The notes under the pieces were generated by a model. The model worked only from the letters and a program-made list of their open reading frames with translations, did not search any database and was not told the origin of the DNA. From Talinum fruticosum (lineage: Eukaryota; Streptophyta; Magnoliopsida; Caryophyllales; Talinaceae), in contig JAITYX010000078.1 in assembly GCA_021018815.1 (NCBI GenBank), forward strand, positions 744,001 through 808,000: a stretch of 64,000 bases of DNA. Direction: 5' to 3'. Positions 10,701-22,219 of the stretch are shown one piece after another (the stretch's first letter is position 1; the number at the start of each line of letters is the position of its first letter). Made by a program: the position numbers and the translations under genes.

Positions 10701-11510
10701 CTCTCCGACTTCTCGAGACCCTTCAATTTGATTGCTCATGACACCTTTCTCTTGATCGCTCCTGCTCTCGGGTGGCGGACCGTTCTTGGTCGTGCCTCGG
10801 GGCATTGCGAGCTCACCGAGAATTGCGGCTACGTGTAGCCGATCGTGCGGGACCGGCGAACCTTCGCTGCCGGGGCCCTCGCTCCGTGTTTGGGTCAAGG
10901 GCGTCGCTATGACCCTCGAACCGAGCGTAACGCCTGCTATGGGTAGCATAAGGGGTCGAAGCCGTGTGAGAAGTGGCAATATTCTCGTTGGCTCTATGAA
11001 GAGCTTTCTTTGCTTCGATAATCCTCGAGCATCGCCTTCTTCGTGACGCCTTATCGGGAGGGCATTTGGCCGCTCGGGAGCAACCGCGAGTTGGTGCCTT
11101 AGTTGGTTGTTCTGGGGCTGCATGGGAGGGCATCCCGCCCGAGAAGTAACCAACAGCCGACCTCCCCAAGGGGTTGCGCCGCACCGGGAGTTAGGGCGTA
11201 GTGGAAGGGCATGATTGGCATGCATTGTTCCATGGTGGCTCGCACTGTTCTTGCACTTGCCGTGCGACGATCGTTTTAAGGGTCTCTATTAAGTTTTGAA
11301 GATCCCCTAGGGTGACGTACCCCTCCGGCTCGGTGTGGCGGTTGCCGATAGACCGCTAAGATGATTCCGCATCCTCGGCTTGAGGAGCATCGCAGGATTG
11401 GTCCCCCGTAGACATTGAACGATAAGGGTGAGGGACCGGTGGGTTGGTCGTGTCGTGCGTCATCTTGGATCGAGATCGAGTGCCACCGGCGACCGTATGC
11501 TACCTTCCTC
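10701..11510 (-). other. Tat element 5' region upstream of recognisable gag
   Basis: GC-rich sequence between the primer-binding site and the recognisable gag core. Long frames are open on both strands (for example 10674-11225 minus), rich in Arg, Pro and Ala. It probably includes the element leader and the Gag N-terminus, but no motif fixes the start codon. Confidence 0.4.
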
Positions 11511-11528
11511 TCCACGAGACGGTGCCAA
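11511..11528 (-). promoter_or_regulatory. Primer-binding site candidate of the Tat-like element
   Basis: On the minus strand, directly inside the 5' LTR (after ...GGAAACA), the sequence reads GTTTGGCACCGTCTCGTGG. A TGGCRCC string two to three bases inside the LTR is what is expected for a site complementary to a tRNA 3' end (CCA and upstream). I did not match it to a specific tRNA. Confidence 0.5.
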
Positions 11529-11530
11529 AC

Positions 11531-12120
11531 TGTTTCCGGAGAAATTTGAGTTGATGATGTGGATGATGATTCGGAGAGAGGAAGGATTTATCGCTCCGGT
11601 TCCGTTGACATGGCACGATCGATCGAGTCCGAGTGGCGACTACTTGAACCTACAAAAGGCGAAGCCCGGGTGGTGGATCCGAGAGAACGCCCTCCGACGC
11701 TCAAGTTAGTAGTGAACTCGGTTGAATGGTTCGAGGAGATCTTCCTCGATGTGCGTGGGGATTCCTTGGGAGTCGAGAAGTTTTCCAAAGATGGAAGTTC
11801 TCGGGATGAGTGTGGATGAACGTTGATGAATGTTGAGAGTTTTAGGAAGCTTGGGTGATTATGAGAAAGATGAGGTTTGTGGAATGTGAAACATCACATG
11901 TCCCTTAGGATTGGGAAATGGTGTGTATTTATATGAGATTTTAAAGGGATAATAGAGTAATTTACCATGGCTTATGGGAAGCCCTAGCCCTAATGGGCTT
12001 TAGGCTTTTACCGGCCCGTTAAGGGTTGGCTCGGCCGAAATCTCCGTTACCCGATTGATTAGGCACAGCTTGGTCGGTGACGTGGCGGGTGAGCCGGTAT
12101 TGTCCGGAAATACCGAATCA
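11531..12120 (-). repeat. Right LTR (5' LTR) of the Tat-like element
   Basis: A 590-bp copy colinear with 4282-4904, with TG...CA ends. It contains a TATTTATATGAG stretch near 11926 (minus-strand equivalent TATA-like). It is followed at 12121 by CCTTG, the probable second copy of the target duplication, and then by resumed LINE-A ORF1 codons. Confidence 0.85.
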
Positions 12121-12600
12121 CCTTGTATGCGGATAAATATATGACAAGGAAGGAAAACATATCTTATGCATTGGTTTTAGTGGAGGTAGACATGAGGGAA
12201 ACCCTATTACATGATATCCCCATTCAATTGCCAAACATAATTACCCATATGCAACCTCGTCTAGTATGAATGGGTTCCTTCGTAAACAATGCAAAACACT
12301 CGGGGCATGATGAGGAGGAATGCAAAATTCAAGGGGGACATGGGTGTGGAGGAAGAAGCACACTGTTCATAACTCCAAAGATGATACTCGTTGGACAAAT
12401 ACGAGTAGTAAACACAATCTAAGGAAGTTGTGCCTATTATTGAACAAGAAGAAGCTACTCAAGATATGGAGCAACACAACAATGAGAAAAAGCCCCAATC
12501 ACCGCTTCAAGAGCTTGTTAGCCGACTTACAAAAATCGCAACGGTCTCTCTTACAAGACACTCTAGGTCGAGTGCCGATTAGAAACACATTTTAGGTTAC
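12121..12600 (+). pseudogene. LINE-A ORF1, 3' part (DUF4283/zinc-knuckle end)
   Basis: Directly after the Tat right LTR the + strand reads YADKYMTRKENISYALVLVE and then a VDM block, the conserved end of DUF4283 (usual form: aRVlVEvD). About 20 codons on there is HSGHDEEECK, the second half of a CCHC zinc knuckle. Stops interrupt the frame. Together with 3835-4281 this reconstitutes the order of one ORF1, showing that the LTR element split it. 12600-13040 has no recognisable coding and would be the ORF1-ORF2 spacer or degraded linker. Confidence 0.65.
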
Positions 12601-13039
12601 TGGAAAAAGATAAGACTAAGGGACATGGTTAGCGGAATGATACTAGCACTAGAAAGGGAGTGATAGAAAACGGAATTTAGAGGGGAGAGAAGAACTAGAG
12701 AGGAAAAGATGAAGATTTAGAAGTGAAGAAAGAAGGAAACTAGCATTTTGTATTCATTGCATATTTTGTCTTTGATGGTAGTAATCTAGGACACATAATC
12801 TATTTATAAGACTATGACTTGGGGAGCAAGGTATAAGACTATGACACTGGGAGCAAGCTAGGAGACTTTATGACTTGAACCTAAACCTACCCTAAATAGC
12901 ATAGGAAACTAAATATTATTAGAATACTCTAAATAACCTATTTAGACTCTTTTAAAATACCTTACAATATTCTATGAAAATCAAAATACAACAAATTTTC
13001 AAATACCAAAATATATCCCAAATTTTTAATCTTGGCTTT

Positions 13040-13870
13040 CTTTCCTTTATTCTTCATCTCTATCGTGGAGATACTATAAGGAGTATAGAAGAGGCCTCTT
13101 TACCCATAATCCATAAAAGATCTATGGCTGAGGGGCATGAATGACCCCGCCAAATCCAAAGTGATAAGTGATATATTATGAGCAATGAGGTTGATCCGAT
13201 GGGGCTTTTAGAGACCAAAGTCAAACAGGGGAAAACAAACGGACTTATCCACAAATACTTTAGGGGTTTCTCTTCACACTTATATCGGCAGAATTTTTTT
13301 AGTATGGAGAGACAACATTCATGTATCAATCCTTGATACTTACGCTTAGTTTATTCATTACGAGTAAATTCATGGGATCGAAGCTTATGTTCTCACCTTT
13401 GTGTATAGTCTTAATAGCAAAGAAGAAAGAACTCCTTTATATGCACTACCCATATAGGATACACCATGGCTTTTGATAGGTGATGTGTATGTGGTAACTT
13501 CGCCGACGAGAGGATTAGTAATTCCCATCCTTGTCTTGGAGCTATTGGTGATTTTGTTGATTTCCTCTTTCACAATTCCATGCGATATATCGGCTTCAGG
13601 TGCTTTCTTTACCTAATGGAATAAGTCTGGAAAGGGATGTTGTTTGGTGTAAATTGGATAGAATGCTTTTGCAGCGCTACTTGGCTAGCCTCAAGGATAC
13701 AAGCTCATGGATGTTTTGCTTGAACCTGGATTGTCCGATCATGCTAGGATGGAATTGGTCGTTGACAAGGTGGGTAGGGAGAGAAACCACGTGTTTGAGT
13801 TCCTAAATGTTTGGGCTGAACATCCTATCTCCTACAAATTGTATCTTGAGCATGGAAAACACCAATTAAT
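13040..13870 (+). pseudogene. LINE-A ORF2, APE-type endonuclease domain
   Basis: Broken + strand frames show the landmarks of the apurinic-type endonuclease that starts ORF2 of L1-type LINEs. These are GLLETKVKQGK near 13200 (the catalytic Glu of 'ETK'), a PWLLIGDVYVV block near 13467 (usual WLLIGDFN; the Asn position is Tyr here), and EPGLSDHARMEL near 13714-13750 (the C-terminal SDH motif). The enzyme nicks target DNA to prime reverse transcription. Multiple stops and frameshifts make it inactive. It is immediately followed by the RT region, as in intact LINEs. Confidence 0.68.
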
Positions 13871-13989
13871 GGTTGTGCAATGTTCGGAATTTGTGAGAAA
13901 TTGAAGTTAGTGAGGAAAAGACTTAAATAGTTCCGGAAAGAGGATTTTAGAAACATGGACAAGAAGATTGTTGTTGTTATTTGCCAGCC

Positions 13990-16390
13990 TAGCTAATTGT
14001 CAATAAAAACTCAAAACTAAGCCCCTAAACTCTTCCTTATCGATGAGCCCTATCAAGGAAATTATTAGAACCGAGAAGAACCGAAGAGAAAATTTTGCAG
14101 ACAAAGGGCCAAAGTACAACACACTAAGCTTGGAGATGCTAATAATGCCTACTTTTATGCCCGTATGAAAGCTAAGAATTAAAAAGGTAGGATTTCTAGC
14201 TTGATTGACGATAATGGTTGCCCCATTTATGATCCTAAGCAAATCAATTTAGAAATCCTTCAATTTTATAAGATGTTGTTAGGATTATCAAATGACACCA
14301 TTGATATTACTCAAAGGTTCTTTGACCAAGGGCCTACCCTCAATGCGAACGTAAGAACCAACTGGATCAATGACCCTCAAATGATGAAAGAAATCAGCTC
14401 TATGAAGTATACTGGATACGAAGACCCCATGGATCGATGGCTTTAACTCGGTTTTCTTGAAAAAATCTTGGGATGCGGTAGGTGCTCTGAAGCGTGCTTG
14501 GTCGTCAAGGACTTCTTTAAGAATGGAAAACTACTTAGAGCTACGAATTCCACTCGATCACCCTTATATCAAAAGTTGACAATGCCTCCCCCCCAAAAGA
14601 TTTCGGACCTATTGCTTGATGCACCATCCTATACAAGATCATATCTAAACCGTTGATCAATATAATTCGAGAAGTTTTGGACACTTTGGTTGGACAGGAA
14701 CACAATCCTTTGTAAAGAAGAGGCATATTCGAGCATGGCACTCTATTAACAAAAGAACTTGTGTACAAGTAAGATAGGGAGCATATATCTCCTAGGGCAA
14801 TGCTCAAAGTGGATATTAGAAAGGCATCCGATTCTATTGAGTGGAAATTTGTGGATCAAATTCGAGGAGGGTTTGGCTTTCCTATGAAGTTACTCAAAAT
14901 GATCATGGCTTATATCACTTCATCATGCTTCGAGTAAACATCAATGGTAGCAAGAAGGGATGGAAAAAGGGTAAGAGAGACCTACGACAAGGAGATCCAC
15001 TTTCTCCCTATGTCTTTGTGTTGGGTTTGGAAATACTTAGTAGAATGTGCAGGGAGGCATTTTATCTAAAGAAGTTCAAATTGCATCCAAAATGAAAAAA
15101 AAAAAAAAAAACACCATCACTCCTAATTTTTGCTGATATTTTTTTTTAACTAGAGGAGACATTCCCTCTTTACGTAACGTTACCCAGATTCTGCATTGGT
15201 TTGGAGACATGTCTAGCTTAAGGGAAAATAACCAAAAGTCTTGCCTATATTTTGGGGGTGTTAATGAGGCTGATCAGGCTAATATTCTTGCAAACACTCG
15301 GACTCTCAAAAGAAGAACTACCATTTAGATATCTTGAAGTCTCTTAAGTCTACAACAAGATTGAGCCATACCATGTGAAGTCACAACACCAAAGGATTTT
15401 AAGCCAATTGCAATATTGGTCTACAAAGTTGCTTTCTTATGTTGGTAGAAAGCAACTTCTTGCAACCATAACCTTCAACATGCAAGCTTATTGGGGGTCA
15501 GTATGTTTACTACCTAAAAGAGTCATTTATGAAATTGACATGGCATGTAGATAGTTTCTTTGGTCTAGTAAAACTTATAAGAAGGCATGTGCCCTTATTT
15601 CATGGCATATTGTCTGCAGAAATTACAAGGAAGGTGGCCTAAACTTTAAAGAAGTATTGGGCGGGAACAAAACCATGTTAGTTAGACTGCTTTGGCAAGT
15701 CCACAAACAGAGAGGAAGATTATGAGGGGAATAGGTCAGACATGTTTACTTGGAAAACATGAGCATTTGGCATGTGCCACCTACTAGCAAGGATAGTGCA
15801 AGTTGGAAAAGACTTCTACAGATAAGGTATGAAATTATCAGTTATTTTGGGAGTGTGCAGCAAACTAACAGCTAGGTGGAGCAATGTGAGGTAAATTGAA
15901 AATTCAAGTTGGATAAGATTTACTCTATTTTAAGAGGAGATAACATGAAGGCTGATTAGCATAAAATAGTCTGGAATACGATTGCAGTGGCTAGACAATC
16001 AATGATCACATGAATGGCTGCACATGATAAACTTTGGACTGAGGATAGGAAAGTAAAAATCATGAGGGGAGAGGTTGGTAAATGCTGCCTTTGTGAGCAA
16101 AAGACTGAAATTTACAGCCACATATTTTTTTTTTTTCTATCCATTCACATACCAAGTTTAGATAGTTGTACATGAATGGATAGGAGAAAAACCGAGATAA
16201 TGGGGATGGAAGCATGAACTTAGCTGGTACACAAGAGTTAAGGAAAGATTAACAAAAGCCAGATTACTTAGATGCACTCTTTGTGCTTCTGTTTACTATA
16301 TATGGCAAGCAAGAAACTATAAGAAGTCCAGCAAAAATGTTTTATTTGGCAGAGCATTGTATACCGCATCAAATATCTAGTTTGTGTTAG
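13990..16390 (+). pseudogene. LINE-A ORF2, reverse transcriptase and C-terminal region
   Basis: Key blocks in order on the + strand: LIDDNGCPIYDPKQINLEIL (about 14198-14260), FNSVFLKKSWD (about 14440), an LYKIISKP-like block near 14625, MLKVDIRKASDSIEWKFV (14800-14855; usual KvDi-KAyDsv-W), and RQGDPLSPYVFVLGLEIL (about 14984-15037; the canonical RQGDPLSP motif). The active-site box reads FADI (15128-15139) where FADD or YADD is expected. Downstream are an SQLQYWSTKLLSYVGRKQL block, and CCLCEQ near 16085, the zf-RVT cysteines, ending near 16385. The frame is broken in many places, and a run of about 17 A lies at 15094-15111. The protein would have copied LINE RNA at the target site. Confidence 0.8.
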
Positions 16391-16616
16391 AATTGGGGGA
16401 ATGATTGAAGACACCAGCCCAAATGACATCCTAGGTATCTAATTTAACTAGGTATGCTCTCTCTTGGAGCAATGAATATACTTATCTTTGTTCTAAACAA
16501 AAATTCTAGCAACTTCATCTAACGTAGGTACATACTAAGTTCGTTGATAAGGGAATGAATCTTTATTATCCTGATTGTTGTTGACTCATCAATCACAAGA
16601 TCCATAAAAGACCTAA
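16391..16616 (+). other. LINE-A 3' untranslated tail and junction to LINE-B
   Basis: Non-coding sequence after the last recognisable ORF2 codons. No clear poly-A tail marks the 3' end of LINE-A; the A-richest point is near 16497-16504. LINE-B coding sequence opens at 16617. Confidence 0.4.
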
Positions 16617-19222
16617 AGAACAGGAGAGAGAATAGGAACTAGGCAAGAAATTACAGTTTTTGTCAATAACCTACCACAAAACTTGGATCAATATGGGTTG
16701 GGAGGAGTGTTTAGGAGAGCTGGAAGAGTTAAGGATGTATGTATCCCTATAAGACGAGGGAAAAGATCAAACAGGAGGTTTGGTTTCGTAAGGTTTTGGA
16801 GTAAGGAGGATGCAATAACAAGTATTCTCATGTTCAACAAACTCACAATCAGAGGATGCAAGATCACAGTTGATTTGGCCAAGTTCCAAAGAGCAAATGG
16901 GACAAGAAGAAGAGAGGAGTATCTAAACAATACTAGAGAATCGAAAGTACATAAGGAGTGGAGAAGAAAGGGAACCAAACAAGGAAGGATACAAAAAGAA
17001 GGAGATGAACAACAACATACAGAGGAACAACAAAATATACAAGCCTTCAAAGGAGAGGTCAATTCAGACTTCCTAGAATGGCCAAACAGAAGCATTATTT
17101 GTACATCTGATGAACCACGAGACCTGGGATCATTAGCATATGCCCTGATGAGTGAGTTTGGAAAATGCACAAAAATCTTATCCTTGAGCAAATTCAAATT
17201 CATCCTGACATTTCCAGATGAAGACACAATGCCGGAGGTATTCAGTCCTGGTGAATTGAACCAATGGTTTGCAGATGTTACAAAATGGAACAGGCATGAA
17301 TATTGTGAAACCAGAAGAGTGTGGATTGAAGTCTTCGGGGTGCCTCCACATGGGTGGAATTGGCAAAACTTCCAGAAAGTTTCTGAACTATGGGGGAAAC
17401 TGTTTGGGAAAGCCCATTGCCATGACTGATTCATTTGAATCCATGAAAGTCCTCATTGACACCAATGTACTCAAGACAATAGAAGGTGACTTAATCCTAT
17501 CCATTGAAGACCTAGGATACAGAATCTGTGTCAAAGAGGTGGGGTCAACTATACAAGTGATACAGCACGTCCAGTTCCCAAAAGCTAAATCATCTACAGA
17601 CTCCATAGATTCAAATGAAGAAGTTGTTGGCTCATACAATTTGGAAGATAAGGAGTTAAACTTTATTGGTGACATGGCACACATCCGCATTCATGGGCTA
17701 GTTGAAGGTCAAGTGGAAAACGAATTGGTTGATGAAACCCCAAATTTTGAATTTCAAAAGGAAGCAGCTGAGGAAGCTGAAAAGCCAGGGGACAATAGAG
17801 TGGAGAGCATTAATTCTGGAACTAGAACCAATACTGCATTCTTCAGCCAAAATGGTGGTTATTAAGAGGAAATTTTGCAAGTTTCCCAACATCTCTCCTC
17901 ATTGGAACAAAGGAAAAGCCAACAACAACTAAAATTAAATGAGCAGAAGTCTAAACAGCATAAGCAGCAGCTATTGGGTTCTACTCCACAATAGCTGCAA
18001 GATGATGATTTACAGCCACAACAGGATAGTGATGACCTATCTCGTCCACCTGGCTTTGATACCCAGTCCAATTTGACATCTTAGTTCATGAAAACTCAGA
18101 GAAGAACAAAGAAGTCCAAAAAAAAAATCAAAAGGAAAACGCCTGTATCAGGTCGGATAATCCTGACCGGAAGGAGAAGAGCAACACAATCAAACAGCAA
18201 CTCTTCCGGAAGCACTGAACGAATTGCCAAAGAAGCCATCGAGATTGGGAGCATACTAGGGGTGTCAATAATTAAGAATACAAACACAGAAAAGGAGAGG
18301 ATCAAAAGGACTTTGAGGAAGAACAAGAAGGGAAGCATACCCATTTCAGAATAAGCAGCAACTAATACCCTCTGAAGCTTGATCGAAGCAAGTAATCTTA
18401 GGAGCTTTCTTAGAGACATTTTGTCGAACAGTTGGCAGACATTTTGATGTTTTGAGGTAAGACATGCCAGATCAACCGCTTTTTAAGGGAAGAAAGGAAA
18501 TTTTGCTAGGGGATTTGGGTGTGTTGAAAGCTGGGAAGGTGAAACATAAAACTCAATCTTCCTAGGTGCTGCATCTGTGGCACCTATTAGATGACAAGGA
18601 CTTAATATCCAGATTGCAAGTATTCAAACCTCACTATGAAGATTGATGTTCAGAAAAGATACGAAAAGCACCAATCGGAGAGTTTGGATCCGAGTTAGAT
18701 TTGGCGTGTGATGGACCGAAATACTTGGATGTTGAGGGAGGTCGGTGATTCGACTGGGTAGACCAGAGGAGAAAGATAGAACAGAGTCTGTATTGTGGTG
18801 GTGCTGAATATGGCGGTGGACGAGGAAAGGAGAAAGGCTAGACTAGAAATTGCTATTCAAGAAGCAGATGGAATTAGTGTAATTTCAATGACAAGCACAA
18901 TGAAAAGCATTGCACAGATGAAGATGGAACATTGAGGAATCCTAATTCAAACTCTCTACTTATGGGATCCACTCTTTTTGGGATATAAAGTTTGCTCAAG
19001 ATCCGATTTTCTTGCTTCAATAGAAAATCAAAGGAGGATTGTAATATCCATAATAAGGAGTTCAGTCAAACTATATAAGGGATTGATAGTCGGTTATTAG
19101 AATTATTTTATTATCGATTTGTATTGTATGTTATTTGATTTCTTTTTAGTAACTATTCAACCATTATTATGTTTGTATGTTAACTTTTTTGACTTTTTGT
19201 CAATAAATTATCGAAAAAAAGG
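16600..19222 (+). mobile_element. LINE-B: L1-type element with ORF1 only
   Basis: An RRM-containing LINE ORF1 (16617-18354) is followed by about 850 bp without endonuclease or RT motifs. It ends at CAATAAATTATCG plus a run of seven A (19214-19220), which looks like a LINE 3' end. ORF2 is therefore absent, by internal deletion or because the family is ORF1-only. The 5' end and target duplications could not be fixed. It lies head-to-tail behind LINE-A but is a different family, because the ORF1 architecture differs. Confidence 0.55.
16617..18354 (+). pseudogene. LINE-B ORF1 with RRM domain (gag-like RNA-binding protein)
   Basis: The frame is open from 16617 to 17429. TVFVNNLPQNLD (16653 on) matches the RNP2 strand and RRFGFVRFWS (about 16773-16802) matches RNP1 of an RNA-recognition motif. 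A basic, Gln/Glu-rich linker follows, then a DUF4283-like C-terminal part with RRVWIEVFGVPPHGWNWQNF (about 17312-17370) and VSELWGKLF. Near 17395 the reading moves to another frame (open to 17865), continuing with DLILSIEDLGYRICVKEV. A last basic block (18088-18354) contains KEAIEIGSILGVSI, typical of ORF1 C-termini. No ATG precedes the RRM in frame, so the start is lost or lies upstream of a frameshift. RRM-type ORF1s are known in plant LINEs such as the BNR family of beet. Confidence 0.75.
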
Positions 19223-20767
19223 AGGTTACTATCAGCAAGATTTAGATTAGGTACATGATAGTCCTAACCTTGAAATTTAAGGATATAAAATCCTTTGTAT
19301 GGTTTCTTGTCAAATTTTCTCCAAGTGAAATGAATGCAAACAAATTGTTGTACAACCTTATAAATCATCTAAAATGTACAACATCATCAAATTAAGAAGT
19401 TAGTAAAGTGCCAAAGTGCATCAATTATTTTATTTGCTTCTATTCTAACTCTCTTGTTGACAACACATTCCCCTTGGATTACACTGGAAACATTTGTCAC
19501 GAGTAATGATAGCGTGGTTTCCGCTTTCCAAACAATTTTCGGGTTCCTCATGCATTCCATTCCCAACACAATTTCTTGGTACCAGTGCAAAGTATTTTCA
19601 TTGAGGTATATTTAAATAATCTAAAATTAATGCGAGTAGAGCACGCTTATTAAAAATACTTCCTAATAATGCTTTAAAAGAATTAATCTCACTCTGGATA
19701 TTATGAATAACTAGTAAGGATAAATTGTCTTAGCGCTCACTAATTTATCAAAATCTTTAGCTCAAGTGTGAACCTTATACCATTACAATTTTTAGAACAT
19801 AATGAATATTTTTTTCTTTACGTTGCAGAGCACACATTTAACGCATTGTTTGAAATCAACTTCACCTTTGCTTGTTCCAAGCACATGACTGCCATGTAAT
19901 AGTTGGGTTTTTGCACTCTTTTTTTCTTATGTTGTGTTTTAATTTTTTTCATTGTCGCATCACGTCTAAATGCCATTTATTTAATGGGGATTATATTAAC
20001 ATTGGAGACAAAGAAGCTTACCAAGCAAACACTCGTACTTGCACCACCTAACAGTATACAATGATAGGAAAATTTCTATGGCCTCACCCAATGTATTTAT
20101 CTATGAAGTAAGGTTATCCGACTTCTTTTGTTTTCCTTTATTTCTCTTGAATTTTCTGCTTTTAGTTTCAGTATGAAGCTTGATATCTTTAGTTGAGAAT
20201 AATTTCTTAACCGACGGAATTCCAACATTTGTTCTAAACATCGTTGCCTACTTTGCAAAGGTTTGGCTTATGTGCCACCAAATGAAGGCAGACAATTTGT
20301 GCATAGAGTTAGAATGTTTTGATTTCTTCTTACAAGAATTAATTGTAGAAAGAAGCCCCTGCGTTGTGAAAATTATTATAAAGGCCCTTTGTTTTTAGAA
20401 TTAAATCTAAAAACCTACTGTTTTGTGATAACTAATTTTAAGGTGACAAGTCACTATTTTTATTACATTTTTGACACCAAACTTTTGATATTTGCATATT
20501 TGATTTGATCCTAGTAGCATGTTGATATATTCTTTAATATTACATGCATTTATATTATAGCTTTATGTCTTAAAATTGTTGAGCGAATTATTTTATCTTA
20601 TGTAAAAGACTTGTTTGATCTAGTATCAAAACCTACGTTGCTCATTAATAATTATATTTAGTTAAAATTAATGCTTTTAGTTAGTATAATTAATGTTTGA
20701 ATCATCATTTGCTCGTCCTATTCCAAAATTTCCTCGTAATTGTGCATACTCCGGAAGGATCTACTTT
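19223..20767. other. AT-rich intergenic sequence, nothing recognised
   Basis: No domain, repeat boundary or RNA gene was recognised. An open frame at 20180-20398 (72 codons, + strand) has no family features and looks like chance. Confidence 0.5.
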
Positions 20768-22219
20768 TGTAACACCCCAATTAAACTCTATAACATATAT
20801 AGTTTTAGAATAAAAAGTTGAAGTAGAAAGAATTAAACTTGAGATGACGACAATTAAGAATCAATTACTACTAATACATCTCTCTTTAATTAATGAAGTA
20901 AGACATAGCAGATAAGCCTGATCTAGGCAAGAGCATCATTTTCAAGCATAAAATGTCCATTTGAAAACCCAAAAAAATTCATTTCATTTGCAAGAAATAA
21001 AAATCCTAAAAATTGAAGAAAAACCAATTGTTGAAGAAACCTCAAATAAAAAGATAAAATTTAAAGAATATGACTTGCATAAACTTCAAATAATGTTTGA
21101 TAATGAACAAAATCCTGAAGTGTTAAACAAGATAATTAGTGTGATTGTTGATAAACAAGAACTACTCAATATTTCTGAAGAAGAAATGAATTATCTATAT
21201 CTAAAAGAAGAGATCTACCAAACAATGAACCTAATTAAATTAGATGAGATTAACACCCTACCATTAGAAAAAGTTAAGAATATTAACACCCTAATCCATT
21301 CCTCTAACTCCACTTGGATCAATCTTTCCACCGTAAGTCTTAGGATTGCATCGAGCCACTCTATCGACTAACTTGTCGGGCTTAGAAGTGGATTCAATAG
21401 GTGTAGAGGGAATCCTTTTCATTAACTCGTTACCAAGTTTTTCCAATAATTTGGGTCAATGATGTCAGTGGAACCCCTAAGGGGGCAAATTGGGTCTCAC
21501 CATGGGTTTGTTGTGAGTTGGGAGGAGTTTCTATCACCCGTTCCTCAAGTCTTCGATCATTGCCCAAGTCTTCGACTACATTACGAGTTATGTTGTTACA
21601 TTCTGTCTTAGACATGCTTGAATCACATAAATTCCCCCGTGTTCGCCGGTCGCCTCTCCTCCGTTCGTCTGTTCGGCATGTCGACCTCCGGCTACTTCTT
21701 CGGCTCTCCGCTCGCGCGCTCTCCTTCTCTCGCTTTGTCTCCATCTCTGCCTCCCTCTCTCTCTGTGTCCCCGAGTCTCTCTCTCTCTGTTTTACTTTCC
21801 TCTAGGTTTCATCTCTATCATCCTCCTCTACTCTTCTTCATCTCCCGAGCCTCTCTTGGCTTTCCTTTCTCTCTCCACCGATTAATTCTCGGTCCTTAAC
21901 CCCTATTGGACCCCAACTCATCCCTTAATCTTACCCCCTTTCATTCCTTTTTTTTTGTTAAGCATTATTTAAATTAAACCCAAATAAGTGGCGTAAGCGG
22001 TCTCGGGTCTTTATTTAGCTAGTCCGGGGAAAAATTCGGAGGAAGGGATTAACGAGCGCTACTAATTATAGTTACGCGGAATAATAATAATTCGCTCAAA
22101 TAAATTTACGAATATTTAATCACGTAGATATCTTGGTTATTCGACTCACTTTAATTAATTAAGGCTAAACAATTAATTTAACTCATATAACTACATATCC
22201 CAAAATTACAGGTCTTACA
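20768..22219. repeat. LTR-like block (solo or truncated gypsy LTR)
   Basis: It starts TGTAACACCCC and ends GGTCTTACA, the inverted TGTAA...TTACA termini seen in the gypsy LTRs elsewhere in the window. Internally it has the same layout as the 2.6 kb LTRs: an AT-rich first half, a CT-rich block at 21620-21900, a T-run near 21950, then AT-rich sequence to the end. No second copy or target duplication is visible, so a solo or truncated LTR is inferred. It may hold an insertion around 20940-21310. Confidence 0.4.
20961..21371 (+). CDS. Unrecognised 136-codon open frame, Lys/Glu-rich
   Basis: Open + strand frame in AT-rich DNA. The peptide is hydrophilic and alpha-helix-prone, with motifs such as KEYDLHKLQIMFD and EEEMNYLYLKEEIYQ, and looks like real protein sequence more than chance. 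The last 30 residues cross into unrelated sequence. The first codon counted may not be a true ATG. It could be a fragment of a retroelement polyprotein; I cannot assign the family. It has no promoter or intron evidence. Confidence 0.3.
   Translation: MKTQKNSFHLQEIKILKIEEKPIVEETSNKKIKFKEYDLHKLQIMFDNEQNPEVLNKIISVIVDKQELLNISEEEMNYLYLKEEIYQTMNLIKLDEINTLPLEKVKNINTLIHSSNSTWINLSTVSLRIASSHSID

Larger units (their letters stand above)
4282..12120 (-). mobile_element. Tat-like Ty3/gypsy LTR retrotransposon, gag-PR only, inserted in LINE-A
   Basis: Two direct copies of a roughly 600-bp sequence starting TGTTTCCGGAGA and ending CCGAATCA (4282-4904 and 11531-12120) bound the element. The 5-bp flanks are CATTG on the left and CCTTG on the right, a target duplication with one change. 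Coding remains are on the minus strand: gag (about 10700-9850), then protease (about 9600-9150). No reverse transcriptase, RNase H or integrase could be found between the protease and the 3' LTR. That space (4905-9100) holds an antisense open frame, tandem repeats and a C-rich block. Gag and protease motifs match the Tat/Ogre branch of Ty3/gypsy, known for long non-coding 3' regions and extra ORFs. It would depend on a partner element for replication; gag and pro are broken here. Confidence 0.82.

Noticed and set aside
16688..17434. A 248-codon minus-strand frame opposite LINE-B ORF1
   Set aside because: It is the mirror of the + strand frame, which carries the RRM and DUF4283-like motifs; the minus frame has none.
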